A stretch of DNA of 64,000 nt from Halolactibacillus alkaliphilus. Lineage in GTDB: Bacteria > Bacillota > Bacilli > Bacillales > Amphibacillaceae. Under the pieces are notes generated by a model that did no database searches, had not been told where the DNA came from, and worked only from the letters and a program-made list of their open reading frames with translations. The stretch is from NCBI RefSeq assembly GCF_900115465.1, contig NZ_FOWN01000013.1, forward strand, positions 1-64,000. Reading direction: 5' to 3'. Both the position numbers and the translations under genes were made by a program. Every line of letters begins with the position of its first letter. Positions within the stretch are counted from its first letter, which is position 1. Shown here piece by piece: positions 37,386 to 46,381 of the stretch.

Positions 37386-37781
37386 ATGGTAACACTATAT
37401 ATCTCACCAAGCTGTACCTCTTGTCGTAAAGCAAAAGCATGGTTAGAAGAACATGATATTCCTTACCAAGAGCGCAATATTTTCTCGGATAACTTATCTG
37501 TAGATGAAATTAAGGCGATATTACGAATGACAGAAGATGGTACGGACGAAATTATTTCTACGCGTTCAAAAGTTTTTCAAAAACTTGATGTTGACATTGA
37601 TCAAATGCCATTAAAGGATCTTATTGATGTCATTAAAGATCATCCTGGTATTTTACGTCGTCCGATTATATTGGATGAAAAGCGTCTTCAAGTAGGTTAT
37701 AATGAAGATGAAATTAGACGATTCTTACCACGAAAAGTAAGAACGTTCCAATTACGTGAAGCACAAAAAATGGTTAATTAA
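37386..37781 (+). CDS. spx: Transcriptional regulator Spx
   Basis: Spx binds RNA polymerase alpha CTD and switches transcription under disulfide stress; ClpXP degrades it with the help of YjbH. The 131-residue ArsC-fold protein has the redox CxxC switch Cys10-Thr-Ser-Cys13, [20 protein letters not shown], and RxFLPRKVR. ATG 37386 follows GAGGAGTG; a TTG just upstream is not needed. Its partners mecA and yjbH are encoded nearby. Confidence 0.96.
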   Translation: MVTLYISPSCTSCRKAKAWLEEHDIPYQERNIFSDNLSVDEIKAILRMTEDGTDEIISTRSKVFQKLDVDIDQMPLKDLIDVIKDHPGILRRPIILDEKRLQVGYNEDEIRRFLPRKVRTFQLREAQKMVN

Positions 37782-37792
37782 TCAAGGGTTTT

Positions 37793-37831
37793 AACAAGAC
37801 GCTACCTTTTTGTTGGTGCGTCTTGTTTTTT
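37793..37831 (+). terminator. Terminator after spx
   Basis: AACAAGACGC pairs with GCGTCTTGTT and a T-run follows. Confidence 0.93.
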
Positions 37832-37978
37832 GTGTGTATCGGGTGACAATGTAGTAAAAATGCGATAGAATAGATATTCAATAAGTAAAATCAACAAGCT
37901 TATGTTAGTTTTTTTTCGGGTATGGTAATATATAGACATGTTTTTACCAACACCTTTTCAGAAGGGAGAGAAGAGATA

Positions 37979-38656
37979 ATGAAAATAGAAAGAATTAACG
38001 ACAATACGATTAAATTTTATATTACGTACATGGACATCGAAGATCGAGGTTTTAACCGTGAAGAAATTTGGTATAACAGAGAACGTAGTGAGCAGCTCTT
38101 CTGGCAGGTGATGGAGGAAGCTGATCACATTGAGGAAGATTTTGAAATTGAAGGGCCATTATGGATTCAAGTTCAAGCCCTTGAAAAGGGTTTAGAAATT
38201 ACTGTGACTAAAGCGCAGATGTCGAAAGATGGTCAAAATCTTGAAGTGCCAGTTGATCAGATTGTGTCACAAGATCAGATACAAGAAAAAATTGAAAGTT
38301 TACTTGATCAAGATCGTTCGGAAGAACAATCGAACCAAGATCCTCACGATCAAGAAGAGTATCAAACGTTGCCATATCTCGTAAGTTTTAAAGATTTTGA
38401 GGACGTTATTTCGCTTAGCCATGACATAGAGGCTGAATTCATAGACCATGCTATATATCACTATAATGATAAATATCTTATGATTTACACGTTTGATGAT
38501 GTTCATTTAGATGATATGGCACAAGATGGATTAAATAGTAAAATTGAAGAGTATGCGACAAAATCGAAACAATCGATTGCGATGATTTTAGAATACGGCA
38601 AACCAATCTTTGAAGAAGATGGTTTGACAGAAATCAAACATTTATTTACACTTTAA
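37979..38656 (+). CDS. mecA: Adaptor protein MecA
   Basis: MecA delivers substrates such as ComK to ClpC-ClpP. The 225-residue protein has the N-terminal substrate-binding domain (MKIERINDNTIKFYITYMDI; EEIWYNRERSE), an acidic linker (about 105-130), and the C-terminal ClpC-binding domain (SFKDFEDVISLS; LEYGKPIF). ATG 37979 follows AAGGGAGAGA. The spx-mecA-pepF order is as in Bacillus, with yjbE lost. Confidence 0.93.
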   Translation: MKIERINDNTIKFYITYMDIEDRGFNREEIWYNRERSEQLFWQVMEEADHIEEDFEIEGPLWIQVQALEKGLEITVTKAQMSKDGQNLEVPVDQIVSQDQIQEKIESLLDQDRSEEQSNQDPHDQEEYQTLPYLVSFKDFEDVISLSHDIEAEFIDHAIYHYNDKYLMIYTFDDVHLDDMAQDGLNSKIEEYATKSKQSIAMILEYGKPIFEEDGLTEIKHLFTL

Positions 38657-38660
38657 TATT

Positions 38661-38689
38661 AAAACAGACCTTTTCTTGGTCTGTTTTTT
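38661..38689 (+). terminator. Terminator after mecA
   Basis: AAACAGACC pairs with GGTCTGTTT, then more T. Confidence 0.92.
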
Positions 38690-38780
38690 CTTTTGGTGTT
38701 TCGGTCGTTCTCGCTCGAATAATTCTAGACAAGTTTGTTATAATAGTAAAATAAGATAGAAATTAAAGGAGTGAAAATCG

Positions 38781-40601
38781 ATGAGTCATAAACTAATAAC
38801 AAGAGATCAGCAACAAGAACAAGACACATGGCGTCTAGAAGATATTTTTCCAACGGACGAGATGTGGGAAAAAGAGCGGCAAGCATTGACCGAAGAAATC
38901 AAGACATTTAGTCAGTTTAAGGGAACGCTTAATGAGTCACCGGAACACTTGTACCAGTTATTGGTGTTTGACGATGAGGTATCGGAACGCCTAGGTAAAC
39001 TGTATACATATGCGCACATGCGTTATGACCAAGATACTACAAACGCACTTTACCAAGAGTTAAATCAAAAAGCGCAAATGTTATTAACAAAAACAATCAG
39101 TGAGACCAGCTTTATTGTACCTGAAATACTAACGATTGAAGAAACTAGGCTAGCTTACTTTATTGACAATCATCAAGGGTTAGAAGGGTACCGAAAGGTA
39201 TTATATGATATAAACAAAAAGCGTCCGCACACGCTAAAAGAAGAAGAGGAAAAATTATTAGCCGCAATGAGCGAAGTGACAAATGGTGCTAGTCAAACGT
39301 TTGGTATGTTAAACAATGCAGATTTAACATTTCCTGAAGTAATCAATGAAGACGGTGAAGCGGTTGAATTGACGCATGGGCGCTATATTAACTTTTTAGA
39401 GTCTGAGAGTCAACAAGTAAGAAAAGACGCTTATACAGCGATGTATGAGACTTACGGCAAGTTTATTAATACATTTAGTGCCACACTTAGTAACCAAGTG
39501 AAAAAAGATAATGTCTATGCCAAGATAAGACATTTTAATTCAGCAAGAGAAAGAGCCTTACATGCCAATCACATTCCAGAAACTGTTTATGATCAACTTG
39601 TTGAGGCAGTCAATGAACGACTTGATTTATTGCACCGATATGTGCGTTTACGTAAACGTGTGTTGAAGTTAGATGAGGTGCATATGTATGATTTATATAC
39701 TCCTCTCGTGTCTGATGTAGAAACAACGTACAGCTATAAAGATGCTCAACAACTCATTATTCAAGCTCTTCAACCGATGGGAGAAGAGTATGTGGCGCGA
39801 TTAAAAGAAGGTTTCAATCATCGTTGGGTCGATGTCTATGAGAATAAAGGAAAGCGAAGTGGCGCGTATTCTTCTGGTGCTTACGGGACAAATCCGTATG
39901 TGTTAATGAATTGGCAAGACAATTTAAATAATGTTTTCACGTTAGCTCATGAATTTGGCCATTCATTGCATAGTTATTATACGAGAGAAAATCAACCTTA
40001 TCGCTACGGAGATTATTCTATTTTTGTTGCGGAAGTTGCTTCTACTTGTAACGAAGCACTACTTAATGAGTATATGTTGCAAGAGACAGATGATTTAAAA
40101 CAGCAATTATACTTGCTTAATCACTTTTTAGAAGGCTTTAGAGGCACGGTCTTTAGACAAACTATGTTTAGTGAATTTGAACATTTAATTCATACGTTGG
40201 ACCAACAAGGCGAAGTGTTAACAGCCGAACGTTTGTCTAAGGAATACGATCAATTAAATCGCAAATACTTTGGTGATGAGGTCGTTTATGATGACTACAT
40301 AGCTAAAGAGTGGGCTCGGATCCCTCACTTTTATTATAACTATTATGTCTACCAGTATGCGACTGGGTATAGTGCAGCTCAAACATTGGCCGACCAGATC
40401 TTAAAAGAAGGAGAACCGGCTGTTAAGCGTTATTTAAATTTCTTAAAAGCAGGTAGTTCTCTCGAACCGATTGATGTGTTAAAACAAGCTGGTGTTGATA
40501 TGACGCAAAAAGCACCTATTTTACGGGCATTAGAAGTATTTGAGGAAAAACTGGATGCTTTTGAACAGTTGTTAGAAAAGGTAGAAAAATCTTCATTATA
40601 A
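38781..40601 (+). CDS. pepF: Oligoendopeptidase F
   Basis: A cytoplasmic M3B zinc metallopeptidase that cleaves oligopeptides. The 606-residue protein has HExxH in LAHEFGHSLHS (near residue 392), the downstream zinc Glu in the FVAEVASTCNE region, and the family helix-rich N-terminal lobe. It lies immediately after mecA as in Bacillus, but competence gene coiA is absent from the expected place before pepF. The ribosome binding site is AAAGGAGTG. Confidence 0.95.
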   Translation: MSHKLITRDQQQEQDTWRLEDIFPTDEMWEKERQALTEEIKTFSQFKGTLNESPEHLYQLLVFDDEVSERLGKLYTYAHMRYDQDTTNALYQELNQKAQMLLTKTISETSFIVPEILTIEETRLAYFIDNHQGLEGYRKVLYDINKKRPHTLKEEEEKLLAAMSEVTNGASQTFGMLNNADLTFPEVINEDGEAVELTHGRYINFLESESQQVRKDAYTAMYETYGKFINTFSATLSNQVKKDNVYAKIRHFNSARERALHANHIPETVYDQLVEAVNERLDLLHRYVRLRKRVLKLDEVHMYDLYTPLVSDVETTYSYKDAQQLIIQALQPMGEEYVARLKEGFNHRWVDVYENKGKRSGAYSSGAYGTNPYVLMNWQDNLNNVFTLAHEFGHSLHSYYTRENQPYRYGDYSIFVAEVASTCNEALLNEYMLQETDDLKQQLYLLNHFLEGFRGTVFRQTMFSEFEHLIHTLDQQGEVLTAERLSKEYDQLNRKYFGDEVVYDDYIAKEWARIPHFYYNYYVYQYATGYSAAQTLADQILKEGEPAVKRYLNFLKAGSSLEPIDVLKQAGVDMTQKAPILRALEVFEEKLDAFEQLLEKVEKSSL

Positions 40602-40620
40602 TTAGCAAACTAATCGATAA

Positions 40621-40675
40621 GAAAAGCTCCGCTATCCCTCGCCTTTTTTGGACGAGAAGTCAGCGGAGCTTTTCA
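40621..40675. terminator. Bidirectional terminator after pepF
   Basis: GAAAAGCTCCGCT pairs perfectly with AGCGGAGCTTTTC across a 28-base loop. Confidence 0.85.
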
Positions 40676-40794
40676 ATGCTTTTAATCTTCTTAATTAATA
40701 TCTTCTTTGGACTCTTTGTCATTCGCATACTGTACTGCTAGCTGTATGTTGTTTTTTTTCGCCTTCAATTATTATATAAAAAAGTCGGATATGG

Positions 40795-40962
40795 TTAGTG
40801 AAACCATTGACGCCCTCTTTTGTGACTTAAATATAGAAAGATGACAAAACTATGAATAAAGAAAATGGGTAGGGTAATAATTATGGGGAAGATGTGTAGT
40901 AAACTGATAAAGTAAAAAAACAAGGTGAAAAGTAAGAGGCATAACAAAATCATCAAGACCAT
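40795..40962 (-). CDS. YizD-like small hydrophobic protein
   Basis: A 55-residue protein that is almost entirely hydrophobic: one or two membrane segments (LMILLCLLLFTLFFYFISLL, then IFPIIITLPIFFIHSFVIFL) and a basic tail SHKRGRQWFH. The consensus ribosome binding site AAAGGAGGT lies ten bases before the start. In B. subtilis the small gene yizD lies between pepF and roxS, the same position, which is the basis for the name. Function is unknown. Confidence 0.72.
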   Translation of the reverse strand: MVLMILLCLLLFTLFFYFISLLHIFPIIITLPIFFIHSFVIFLYLSHKRGRQWFH

Positions 40963-41049
40963 GACTGTTTGACCTCCTTTCCCTCGTATATGCTATCATA
41001 TGAAGAGGGAAGAGAAGTATGACAATTTTGTGACAAGTAACAGAAACGC

Positions 41050-41078
41050 TTGCACAACGAAGTAATGGTTGATATAGT
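41050..41078 (+). promoter_or_regulatory. Promoter of roxS/rsaE
   Basis: TTGCAC and TATAGT are 17 bases apart. TTTTGTGAC at 41026-41034, about 55 bases before the start site, resembles a ResD-type half site, in line with ResDE control of roxS in B. subtilis. The site is only a partial match. Confidence 0.8.
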
Positions 41079-41084
41079 AGTTTG

Positions 41085-41189
41085 TGAGATGTTTAACAAA
41101 CAAAACCCCTTTGTTTGATCTAAAACTTTCTCCCATCCCCCCATGACGATTGTCATGGCATCATACGCACACATAGTGTGCGTTTTTTT
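41085..41189 (+). ncRNA. roxS: RoxS/RsaE regulatory small RNA
   Basis: The sequence contains AACAAAC, an ACCCC loop, TTTGTTTGA, then TTTCTCCCATCCCC: the conserved core of RsaE (Staphylococcus) and RoxS (Bacillus). It has its own promoter (41050-41078) and ends in the terminator ACGCACAC-ATA-GTGTGCGT plus T-run (41165-41189). A hairpin ATGAC/GTCAT (about 41143-41156) lies in the middle, as a replacement of the usual sequence. The sRNA lies between the yizD-like gene and yjbH, as in B. subtilis. It base-pairs through C-rich motifs with ribosome binding sites of central-metabolism and redox mRNAs. Length about 105 nt. Confidence 0.92.
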
Positions 41190-41301
41190 ATACGCTATTT
41201 TAGAGGTTAATCGAGCATCTTTGCGATGTCAGTTATAATTTTTTCATCGTTGATAAGGCATTTAAGTTTTCTTTTGCAGCTGTCTAAAGAAGATGAATCG
41301 A

Positions 41302-41346
41302 CAAAAAACGCCCCTGGCATAAAGTACACTTTATGCCAGGGGCGTT
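41302..41346 (-). terminator. Terminator of yjbH
   Basis: An 18-bp perfect stem (ACGCCCCTGGCATAAAGT with its complement) ends in TTTTTT on the minus strand. The stretch 41190-41301 shows no other feature. Confidence 0.93.
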
Positions 41347-41350
41347 CGTC

Positions 41351-42247
41351 TTAATTATCAATATAGCGCCAGTACATACCGTGCTTTACTGGTACATGTT
41401 CGACAATGCGCTGGAGTTTAAGTTTTTTCATTTCTTTACATGCCCTCTCAACAGACCAATCAAAAATAATAGCGACTTCAAGAGAACTTACAAATTTAAA
41501 ATAATGAATAAATTCAAGTAACGACGGTTTTTCCATCGGATAAACATCATGTTCTAGTAGTTGTTTAAGGACTTTGACATAGATTTCATAAGGGTAAGCA
41601 CCTGATAGTTTTAACCCTTCATCTTCATCATCTTCGTTAAAGAAAACAAGTGAAGGTGTATGATCAACATCCATTTCTTTCGTTAACTTCAGGTCACAAC
41701 TTAATGCTTTTTTAGCTGTATCTGAATGTAAATCACGTTTAAATTCTTCGATATCTAGCTGGACTTCTCGGGCAATCTGAATCAATTCGTCATCAGTGGA
41801 GATATCCATTTTGTAGAGAAATAATTTCTCCTGTACATGCCTTAAATAGCGTCGACCTGCTTTTATGCCTTGTAATTCAGCGGTTTTAATGGCAATTGAT
41901 ACGTTGATTGGGTAACTAACGGGGTTTTCAATCCATAAATCACCATCACAACATATACCTGTTACACAGGCTGTTTTTTCCCACTGTGCTTTTAATTTTT
42001 TTGGTGTTTGTAAATCGTCTTGATATATATAAGACCACTTACCGGTAAGAATGGGTCTAATTGTGAAAAAACGACCGTATTCTAATTGTAGTTTACGAAT
42101 AATCGGATCAAGTGACCAAGCCTCTGGGCAAAGTGGGTCAGTAAACATATATATTTCAATGGGTTTCTTTAAGAGATCAAAGAAGCTATACTGTGCCTCT
42201 TTCGGTTGAGTATGGTTAAGCTTAGGCCCAGTGTGGTTTACGCTCAC
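41351..42247 (-). CDS. spxH: ClpXP adaptor protein YjbH (SpxH)
   Basis: YjbH binds Spx and presents it to ClpXP for degradation. The 298-residue DsbA/thioredoxin-like protein has the family motif DPLCPEAWSLDPIIRKLQLEYGR, in which the second position of the usual CPECW/CPEAW segment is Ala, leaving one Cys. A histidine-containing N-terminal stretch precedes it. GTG at 42247 is preferred: AAAGGAG lies seven bases before it, whereas ATG at 42286 has no site. The Spx gene is 3.5 kb away. A long hairpin terminates it. Confidence 0.9.
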   Translation of the reverse strand: MSVNHTGPKLNHTQPKEAQYSFFDLLKKPIEIYMFTDPLCPEAWSLDPIIRKLQLEYGRFFTIRPILTGKWSYIYQDDLQTPKKLKAQWEKTACVTGICCDGDLWIENPVSYPINVSIAIKTAELQGIKAGRRYLRHVQEKLFLYKMDISTDDELIQIAREVQLDIEEFKRDLHSDTAKKALSCDLKLTKEMDVDHTPSLVFFNEDDEDEGLKLSGAYPYEIYVKVLKQLLEHDVYPMEKPSLLEFIHYFKFVSSLEVAIIFDWSVERACKEMKKLKLQRIVEHVPVKHGMYWRYIDN

Positions 42248-42340
42248 ATCGATTCTCCTTTCCTCTCGTGTTCTAACTAAACGCAACGGTTTAATAACCT
42301 TATTGTATCAGTCTCAATGAAAGATAGGCAACTGATATGA

Positions 42341-42928
42341 TTATGCATGCGCGTTTTTTTCTTCTAGTGCAGCATAAAAGCGGGCAATTTTATTCGGTGT
42401 CGGCTTTTTACTAATTGAGAAGTGGCTTAGTAAATTTTCTAATCGCTCTTCAGTAATCGCGACTGTTGGCCCTTCAATTTCTAATTCATAATCAATATAA
42501 GTTAAGTAATGGCTCTCATCTAGTACAAGTAGCACATGATCTTGTTTAATTTCTAATCGATGTGTTTTTAGTGTGCCACCAAATGTTAGTTGTGTTAGAT
42601 CAACGCCCAGCGATTCAAGCGCATCAATGATGGGTTTTTTTAATTGTCCTTGATTCTCGATTAAATGTGTAGCTTCTTGGTGGGTAAGCGTTGCATGTGT
42701 TTCTAAGAGTGCATCACCCTGCGGTTGTTTTAATGTAAGGGTAAAGGTCTTGTTTTTTTCACGTATGCGCAGCGCAGCCCCGTGTGCTTTTAATTGAAAG
42801 TCAGGCGTTTCGAAATAATGATTAACCTGTGTTACAGGTGTTACTTCAGCTAATCCAAGCTCCTTAACGAGTAAATCATATTCTTTTTTTGTTAGTAAAT
42901 TTTTTCGTTCAATTTCTAATTCCTGCAT
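42341..42928 (-). CDS. CYTH domain protein (YjbK-like)
   Basis: A 195-residue triphosphate-tunnel metalloenzyme. The ExExK signature ELEIERK is at residues 3-9, followed by strands rich in Lys, Arg and Glu (RIREKNKTFTLTLKQP) and EIEGPTVAITEERLENLL. Members hydrolyse inorganic triphosphate or bind nucleotides. ATG 42928 follows AAAGGGATG. It is codirectional with yjbH and divergent from relQ, the usual Bacillus arrangement. The B. subtilis truncated haemoglobin gene yjbI, which would lie between, is missing. Confidence 0.9.
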   Translation of the reverse strand: MQELEIERKNLLTKKEYDLLVKELGLAEVTPVTQVNHYFETPDFQLKAHGAALRIREKNKTFTLTLKQPQGDALLETHATLTHQEATHLIENQGQLKKPIIDALESLGVDLTQLTFGGTLKTHRLEIKQDHVLLVLDESHYLTYIDYELEIEGPTVAITEERLENLLSHFSISKKPTPNKIARFYAALEEKNAHA

Positions 42929-43052
42929 CGTGTCATCCCTTTGTGCTTTTTTTTAAGTATAAGTAATATTTTTCGATCTGTCGAGATTTACAGCTTGAAT
43001 ATATGGAATATGGTACAATAAGGGTAGAGATACTGTAGAAGAGGTGATGGGC

Positions 43053-43706
43053 ATGACAGAAGAATTAAATTGGTATCAGACACTTGTTCCATATACTCAA
43101 GTAGTGGATGAGCTAAAAGTGAAATTAAGAGGGATGAGAAAGCAATTTGAAATTGAAAATAAACACTCACCAATAGAATTAGTGACTGGAAGAGTGAAAC
43201 CTGTACAAAGTATGTTAGATAAGGCTAGACGGAAAAAATTACACGACGATGAAATAGAAGACGTCTTACAAGATATTGCGGGAGTAAGGGTGGTCTGTCA
43301 GTTTGTAGATGATATCTATACCATTGTTGAGTTGTTAAGAAAACGGGACGACTTTGATATTATTGAAGAGAAAGATTACATACAACACAAAAAGGAAAGT
43401 GGCTACCGTTCTTATCATGTCATCATAAAGTACCCAGTACAAACGATTCACGGGAAGAAATATGTCACTGCAGAAATTCAAATTCGGACACTTGCGATGA
43501 ATTTTTGGGCTACAAATGAGCATTCACTCAACTATAAGTATAAAGGTCAAATACCGGCGGATATCCAAAAAAGACTTAAAAGAGCAGCAGAAGCCGCTTT
43601 TCAATTAGACGAAGAAATGGCAAAAATAAAAGATGAAGTTCAAGAGGCGCAGTGGATTTTTAATCAAATACGTCCGCAAGTAAAGGAAGTGGGGGAGCAC
43701 AGATGA
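43053..43706 (+). CDS. relQ: Small alarmone synthetase RelQ (YjbM)
   Basis: RelQ makes (p)ppGpp from ATP and GDP/GTP. The 217-residue single-domain synthetase has [43 protein letters not shown] and [21 protein letters not shown] (RelA_SpoT synthetase core). There is no hydrolase domain. ATG 43053 follows AGAGGTGA; two upstream in-frame starts overlap that site. The stop overlaps nadK by four bases. Confidence 0.94.
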   Translation: MTEELNWYQTLVPYTQVVDELKVKLRGMRKQFEIENKHSPIELVTGRVKPVQSMLDKARRKKLHDDEIEDVLQDIAGVRVVCQFVDDIYTIVELLRKRDDFDIIEEKDYIQHKKESGYRSYHVIIKYPVQTIHGKKYVTAEIQIRTLAMNFWATNEHSLNYKYKGQIPADIQKRLKRAAEAAFQLDEEMAKIKDEVQEAQWIFNQIRPQVKEVGEHR

Positions 43707-44509
43707 AACGTTTTGTTGTGACATCTAAAGGTGATGCTAAGTCCAATGCAATCAAAACCATCCTTGATCAGTTTTTGAGTGATTTTGATTTTATTATGGA
43801 TGAAGAAAGTCCAGATTTAGTTATTACTGTGGGAGGAGATGGCACATTTTTACATGCTGTACACCAGTACTTCCATCGTTTAAAAGAGACCGCTTTTATC
43901 GGTGTGCATACCGGGCATTTAGGTTTTTATGCAGATTGGTTGCCTGATGAAATTGAGAAATTGGTCATAGAAATATCAAAAGAGACTTTTGATATCGCAG
44001 AATATCCGTTGTTGGAAGTAAAAGTATTTAAGAAACACATTCAAGGTTATGAGCGATATTTAGCGTTAAATGAAGCGACAGTAAGAAAGATTGAAGGTTC
44101 TGTCGTCATGGATATTGACATTAACGGAGAGTTATTTGAGCGTTTTAGAGGGGATGGTTTATGCATGTCGACGCCATCAGGTAGTACCGCTTATAATAAA
44201 GCATTGGGCGGTGCAATCATTCACCCTTCACTATCTACGATGCAATTAACTGAGATGTCATCGATTAACAACCGAGTGTATCGAACAATCGGTTCGCCAC
44301 TTATTTTCCCGAGTCACCACTTGGTTCAATTTAGGCCGGTGAATGAAGCGCAAAGTTTTATCATGACTATTGATCATATTACAAAATCAGTTGATCATGT
44401 GGAACTGCTTGAATTTAATGTGGCGAAAGAAAAAATAAAATTTGCGCGTTTCCGCCCATTTCCTTTCTGGAAACGTGTCCATGATTCATTTATCTCTGAT
44501 GAACGGTAG
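43703..44509 (+). CDS. nadK: NAD kinase
   Basis: NAD kinase makes NADP+ from NAD+ and ATP or polyphosphate. The 268-residue protein has the GGDGTFL motif (near residue 49), [20 protein letters not shown] and [14 protein letters not shown]. The start overlaps the relQ stop by four bases, so they are translated together. Length is that of the Bacillus PpnKA/YjbN form. Confidence 0.95.
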   Translation: MKRFVVTSKGDAKSNAIKTILDQFLSDFDFIMDEESPDLVITVGGDGTFLHAVHQYFHRLKETAFIGVHTGHLGFYADWLPDEIEKLVIEISKETFDIAEYPLLEVKVFKKHIQGYERYLALNEATVRKIEGSVVMDIDINGELFERFRGDGLCMSTPSGSTAYNKALGGAIIHPSLSTMQLTEMSSINNRVYRTIGSPLIFPSHHLVQFRPVNEAQSFIMTIDHITKSVDHVELLEFNVAKEKIKFARFRPFPFWKRVHDSFISDER

Positions 44510-44518
44510 GCTAGTAAA

Positions 44519-45391
44519 ATGATACGATTTGTAGTAGAAAAAGATGGTTACAATGTTCGTGATTATCTGTTGTTGGAAAAAAACATTTCCAGACAGACAC
44601 TGAAGAAAATTAAATTTCATGGTGGAAAACTCCATGTGAACGAGTCGGTTGTCAATGTCCGTCACCCGCTAAAAACTGGTGATGTTTTAGATGTCTATTT
44701 GCCGGAAGAAAGTCGAGCAGAAAGTCTCTATCCTGTCGATATGCCTTTAGATATCCTTTATGAGGATGACTTTTTACTGGTCGTTTGTAAACCTGCAGGA
44801 TTAGCCGTCATGCCTAAGATTGGTAACAGTGAACCAACATTAGCTCATGGATTGATTCATTATTATGATCAACATCAGTTGCCCTACACGGCGCATATTG
44901 TCACAAGGCTAGATAAAGATACGTCTGGTCTTGTACTGATTGCTAAACACCAACTCGCTCATGGGTATTTTCGAACGATGCAAATAGAACGTAAGTACCT
45001 TGCACTCGTTGAAGGTATACTTAAGAATAAGTCAGGAATCATTCGTGCCCCTATTGCGCGAAAGCCAGGCTCAATTATTGAAAGATGTGTATCGGAAGAA
45101 GGAAAGTATGCGGAGACACATTATCGCGTGATAGAGGAACAACCAAATAGGAGTTTAGTGGATATTGTATTAAAAACGGGACGCACGCATCAAATTCGGG
45201 TGCATTTTAGTCATTTAAATCACCCTTTATTAGGGGATACCCTCTATGGTGGTCGTAAGGTTGATAGTAAGCGTCAAGCGCTACATTGCTATCACTTATC
45301 TTTTCAGCATCCGTATACAGAAGAATTTATTCGTATCATGGCACCATGGCCGGAAGATTTGCCTGAGATCAAAACCATACTTCCTAAATGA
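44519..45391 (+). CDS. RluA/RluD-family pseudouridine synthase (YjbO)
   Basis: A 290-residue enzyme that isomerises uridine to pseudouridine in RNA. It has a weak N-terminal S4-like region (residues 1-65), catalytic Asp in RLDKDTSGL (around 135-143), and KTGRTHQIRVHFSHLNHPLLGD (shown in part). Starts nine bases after nadK, with only a weak ribosome binding site GGTAGG, and forms one operon with relQ and nadK. The modified RNA site is unknown. Confidence 0.92.
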   Translation: MIRFVVEKDGYNVRDYLLLEKNISRQTLKKIKFHGGKLHVNESVVNVRHPLKTGDVLDVYLPEESRAESLYPVDMPLDILYEDDFLLVVCKPAGLAVMPKIGNSEPTLAHGLIHYYDQHQLPYTAHIVTRLDKDTSGLVLIAKHQLAHGYFRTMQIERKYLALVEGILKNKSGIIRAPIARKPGSIIERCVSEEGKYAETHYRVIEEQPNRSLVDIVLKTGRTHQIRVHFSHLNHPLLGDTLYGGRKVDSKRQALHCYHLSFQHPYTEEFIRIMAPWPEDLPEIKTILPK

Positions 45392-45404
45392 TTTAATGTC
45401 TTGA

Positions 45405-45442
45405 AAAATAGCCAACGAGATTTAAATCTCATTGGCTATTTT
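45405..45442. terminator. Bidirectional terminator
   Basis: AAAATAGCCAA and GAGATTT pair with AAATCTC and TTGGCTATTTT. It separates the convergent rluD-type and prpE genes. Confidence 0.92.
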
Positions 45443-46185
45443 CACGTTTTAAAATCGGTGAATCGTTCTGGTTGATAAGGCTGTTTAGAAGGGACACTAA
45501 CTTCCGTCTGTTCAGGTATTTGAATAGCCATAAGTTTATTACCAAAAACACAGCCGAGGTCGATGTTTATCGTACTATTCGATTTATACGGTTTAAGCAC
45601 AGGGGTATGACCATATATAACAAGGGTGTGTCCCTTATGATATGGTGTCCAATCAATACGAACGGGACGACCGTCTGGATGATACTCTTTTGATTTAGGC
45701 CCATAGAGTACAAAAGCTTTTACATGACTATTATTTTGGCCAATCATACTATCTAAAATTCCGGCGTGGCTGATGACGACATTTAGAGTTTGATCATGGT
45801 AGTAAAGTGGTGCTTCCTCATATAATGTCATAAACTTATTTCTAATGATCTGTTGCTCTTCTTGGTCTTGTTTTAAATATTCAGCAACGGTTGTTTCTAG
45901 TCCGTGCTTAATCTCTACATTATTTCCGAGGAAATACCGGTACAATTTGTTGCAGTGGTTTCCGGGGACATAGATTGCTACTTTATCGACAATGACGAGT
46001 TGGTAAACAAGCTCAATCACTTTGAGAGAAGCGGGACCTCGATCTGTTAAATCACCAACAAATGCAAGTTTTCGCTGATCTTTATGTTTGTAATGCCCGT
46101 GCATCTTTTTGTAACCTAGCTTCTTGATAAGTGCACTTAATTCTTCGTAACAACCGTGGATATCTCCTATTACATCAAGCGCCAT
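45442..46185 (-). CDS. prpE: Bis(5'-nucleosyl)-tetraphosphatase PrpE
   Basis: PrpE is a PPP-family metallophosphatase that splits Ap4A asymmetrically and also acts on phosphorylated protein. The 247-residue protein has GDIHG (residues 7-11), GDLTDRGP, GNHCNK, SHAGI and the C-terminal GHTPV and DLGC motifs. ATG at 46185 follows a GAGGGA site. It is convergent with the operon of relQ, nadK and rluD. The order is that of Bacillus. Confidence 0.92.
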   Translation of the reverse strand: MALDVIGDIHGCYEELSALIKKLGYKKMHGHYKHKDQRKLAFVGDLTDRGPASLKVIELVYQLVIVDKVAIYVPGNHCNKLYRYFLGNNVEIKHGLETTVAEYLKQDQEEQQIIRNKFMTLYEEAPLYYHDQTLNVVISHAGILDSMIGQNNSHVKAFVLYGPKSKEYHPDGRPVRIDWTPYHKGHTLVIYGHTPVLKPYKSNSTINIDLGCVFGNKLMAIQIPEQTEVSVPSKQPYQPERFTDFKT

Positions 46186-46381
46186 GATGATCCCTCACTT
46201 TAATATATTAACTTCTCATGTATTTTACCACGAGTAGCATGAAGCATTCATAAGTCATGCTCAAAAGTTAGGTTTAAGTAGGATTGAAATAGGGAAAAGC
46301 GACTATACTTAACAAACATGTTTTTACAATATATAATGGTTTTGTTAATATTTTTATGTCAAGAGGTTACGGGGGGCACAT

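Noticed and set aside
40691-40768. Minus-strand 25-codon frame starting with TTG after the yizD-like gene
   Set aside because: The peptide looks plausible in composition, but it has no ribosome binding site and only a TTG start.
41041-41056. Catabolite (cre) site overlapping the -35 box of roxS
   Set aside because: Only the right half fits the consensus, with three mismatches in the left half.
40953-41174. Minus-strand frame overlapping the roxS gene
   Set aside because: It runs antisense through a recognised sRNA and its terminator, with no protein similarity that I can see.
41211-41321. Minus-strand frame of about 37 codons that starts inside the yjbH terminator
   Set aside because: It has no ribosome binding site, and its start lies in a strong terminator stem. 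Such length is expected by chance in AT-rich DNA.
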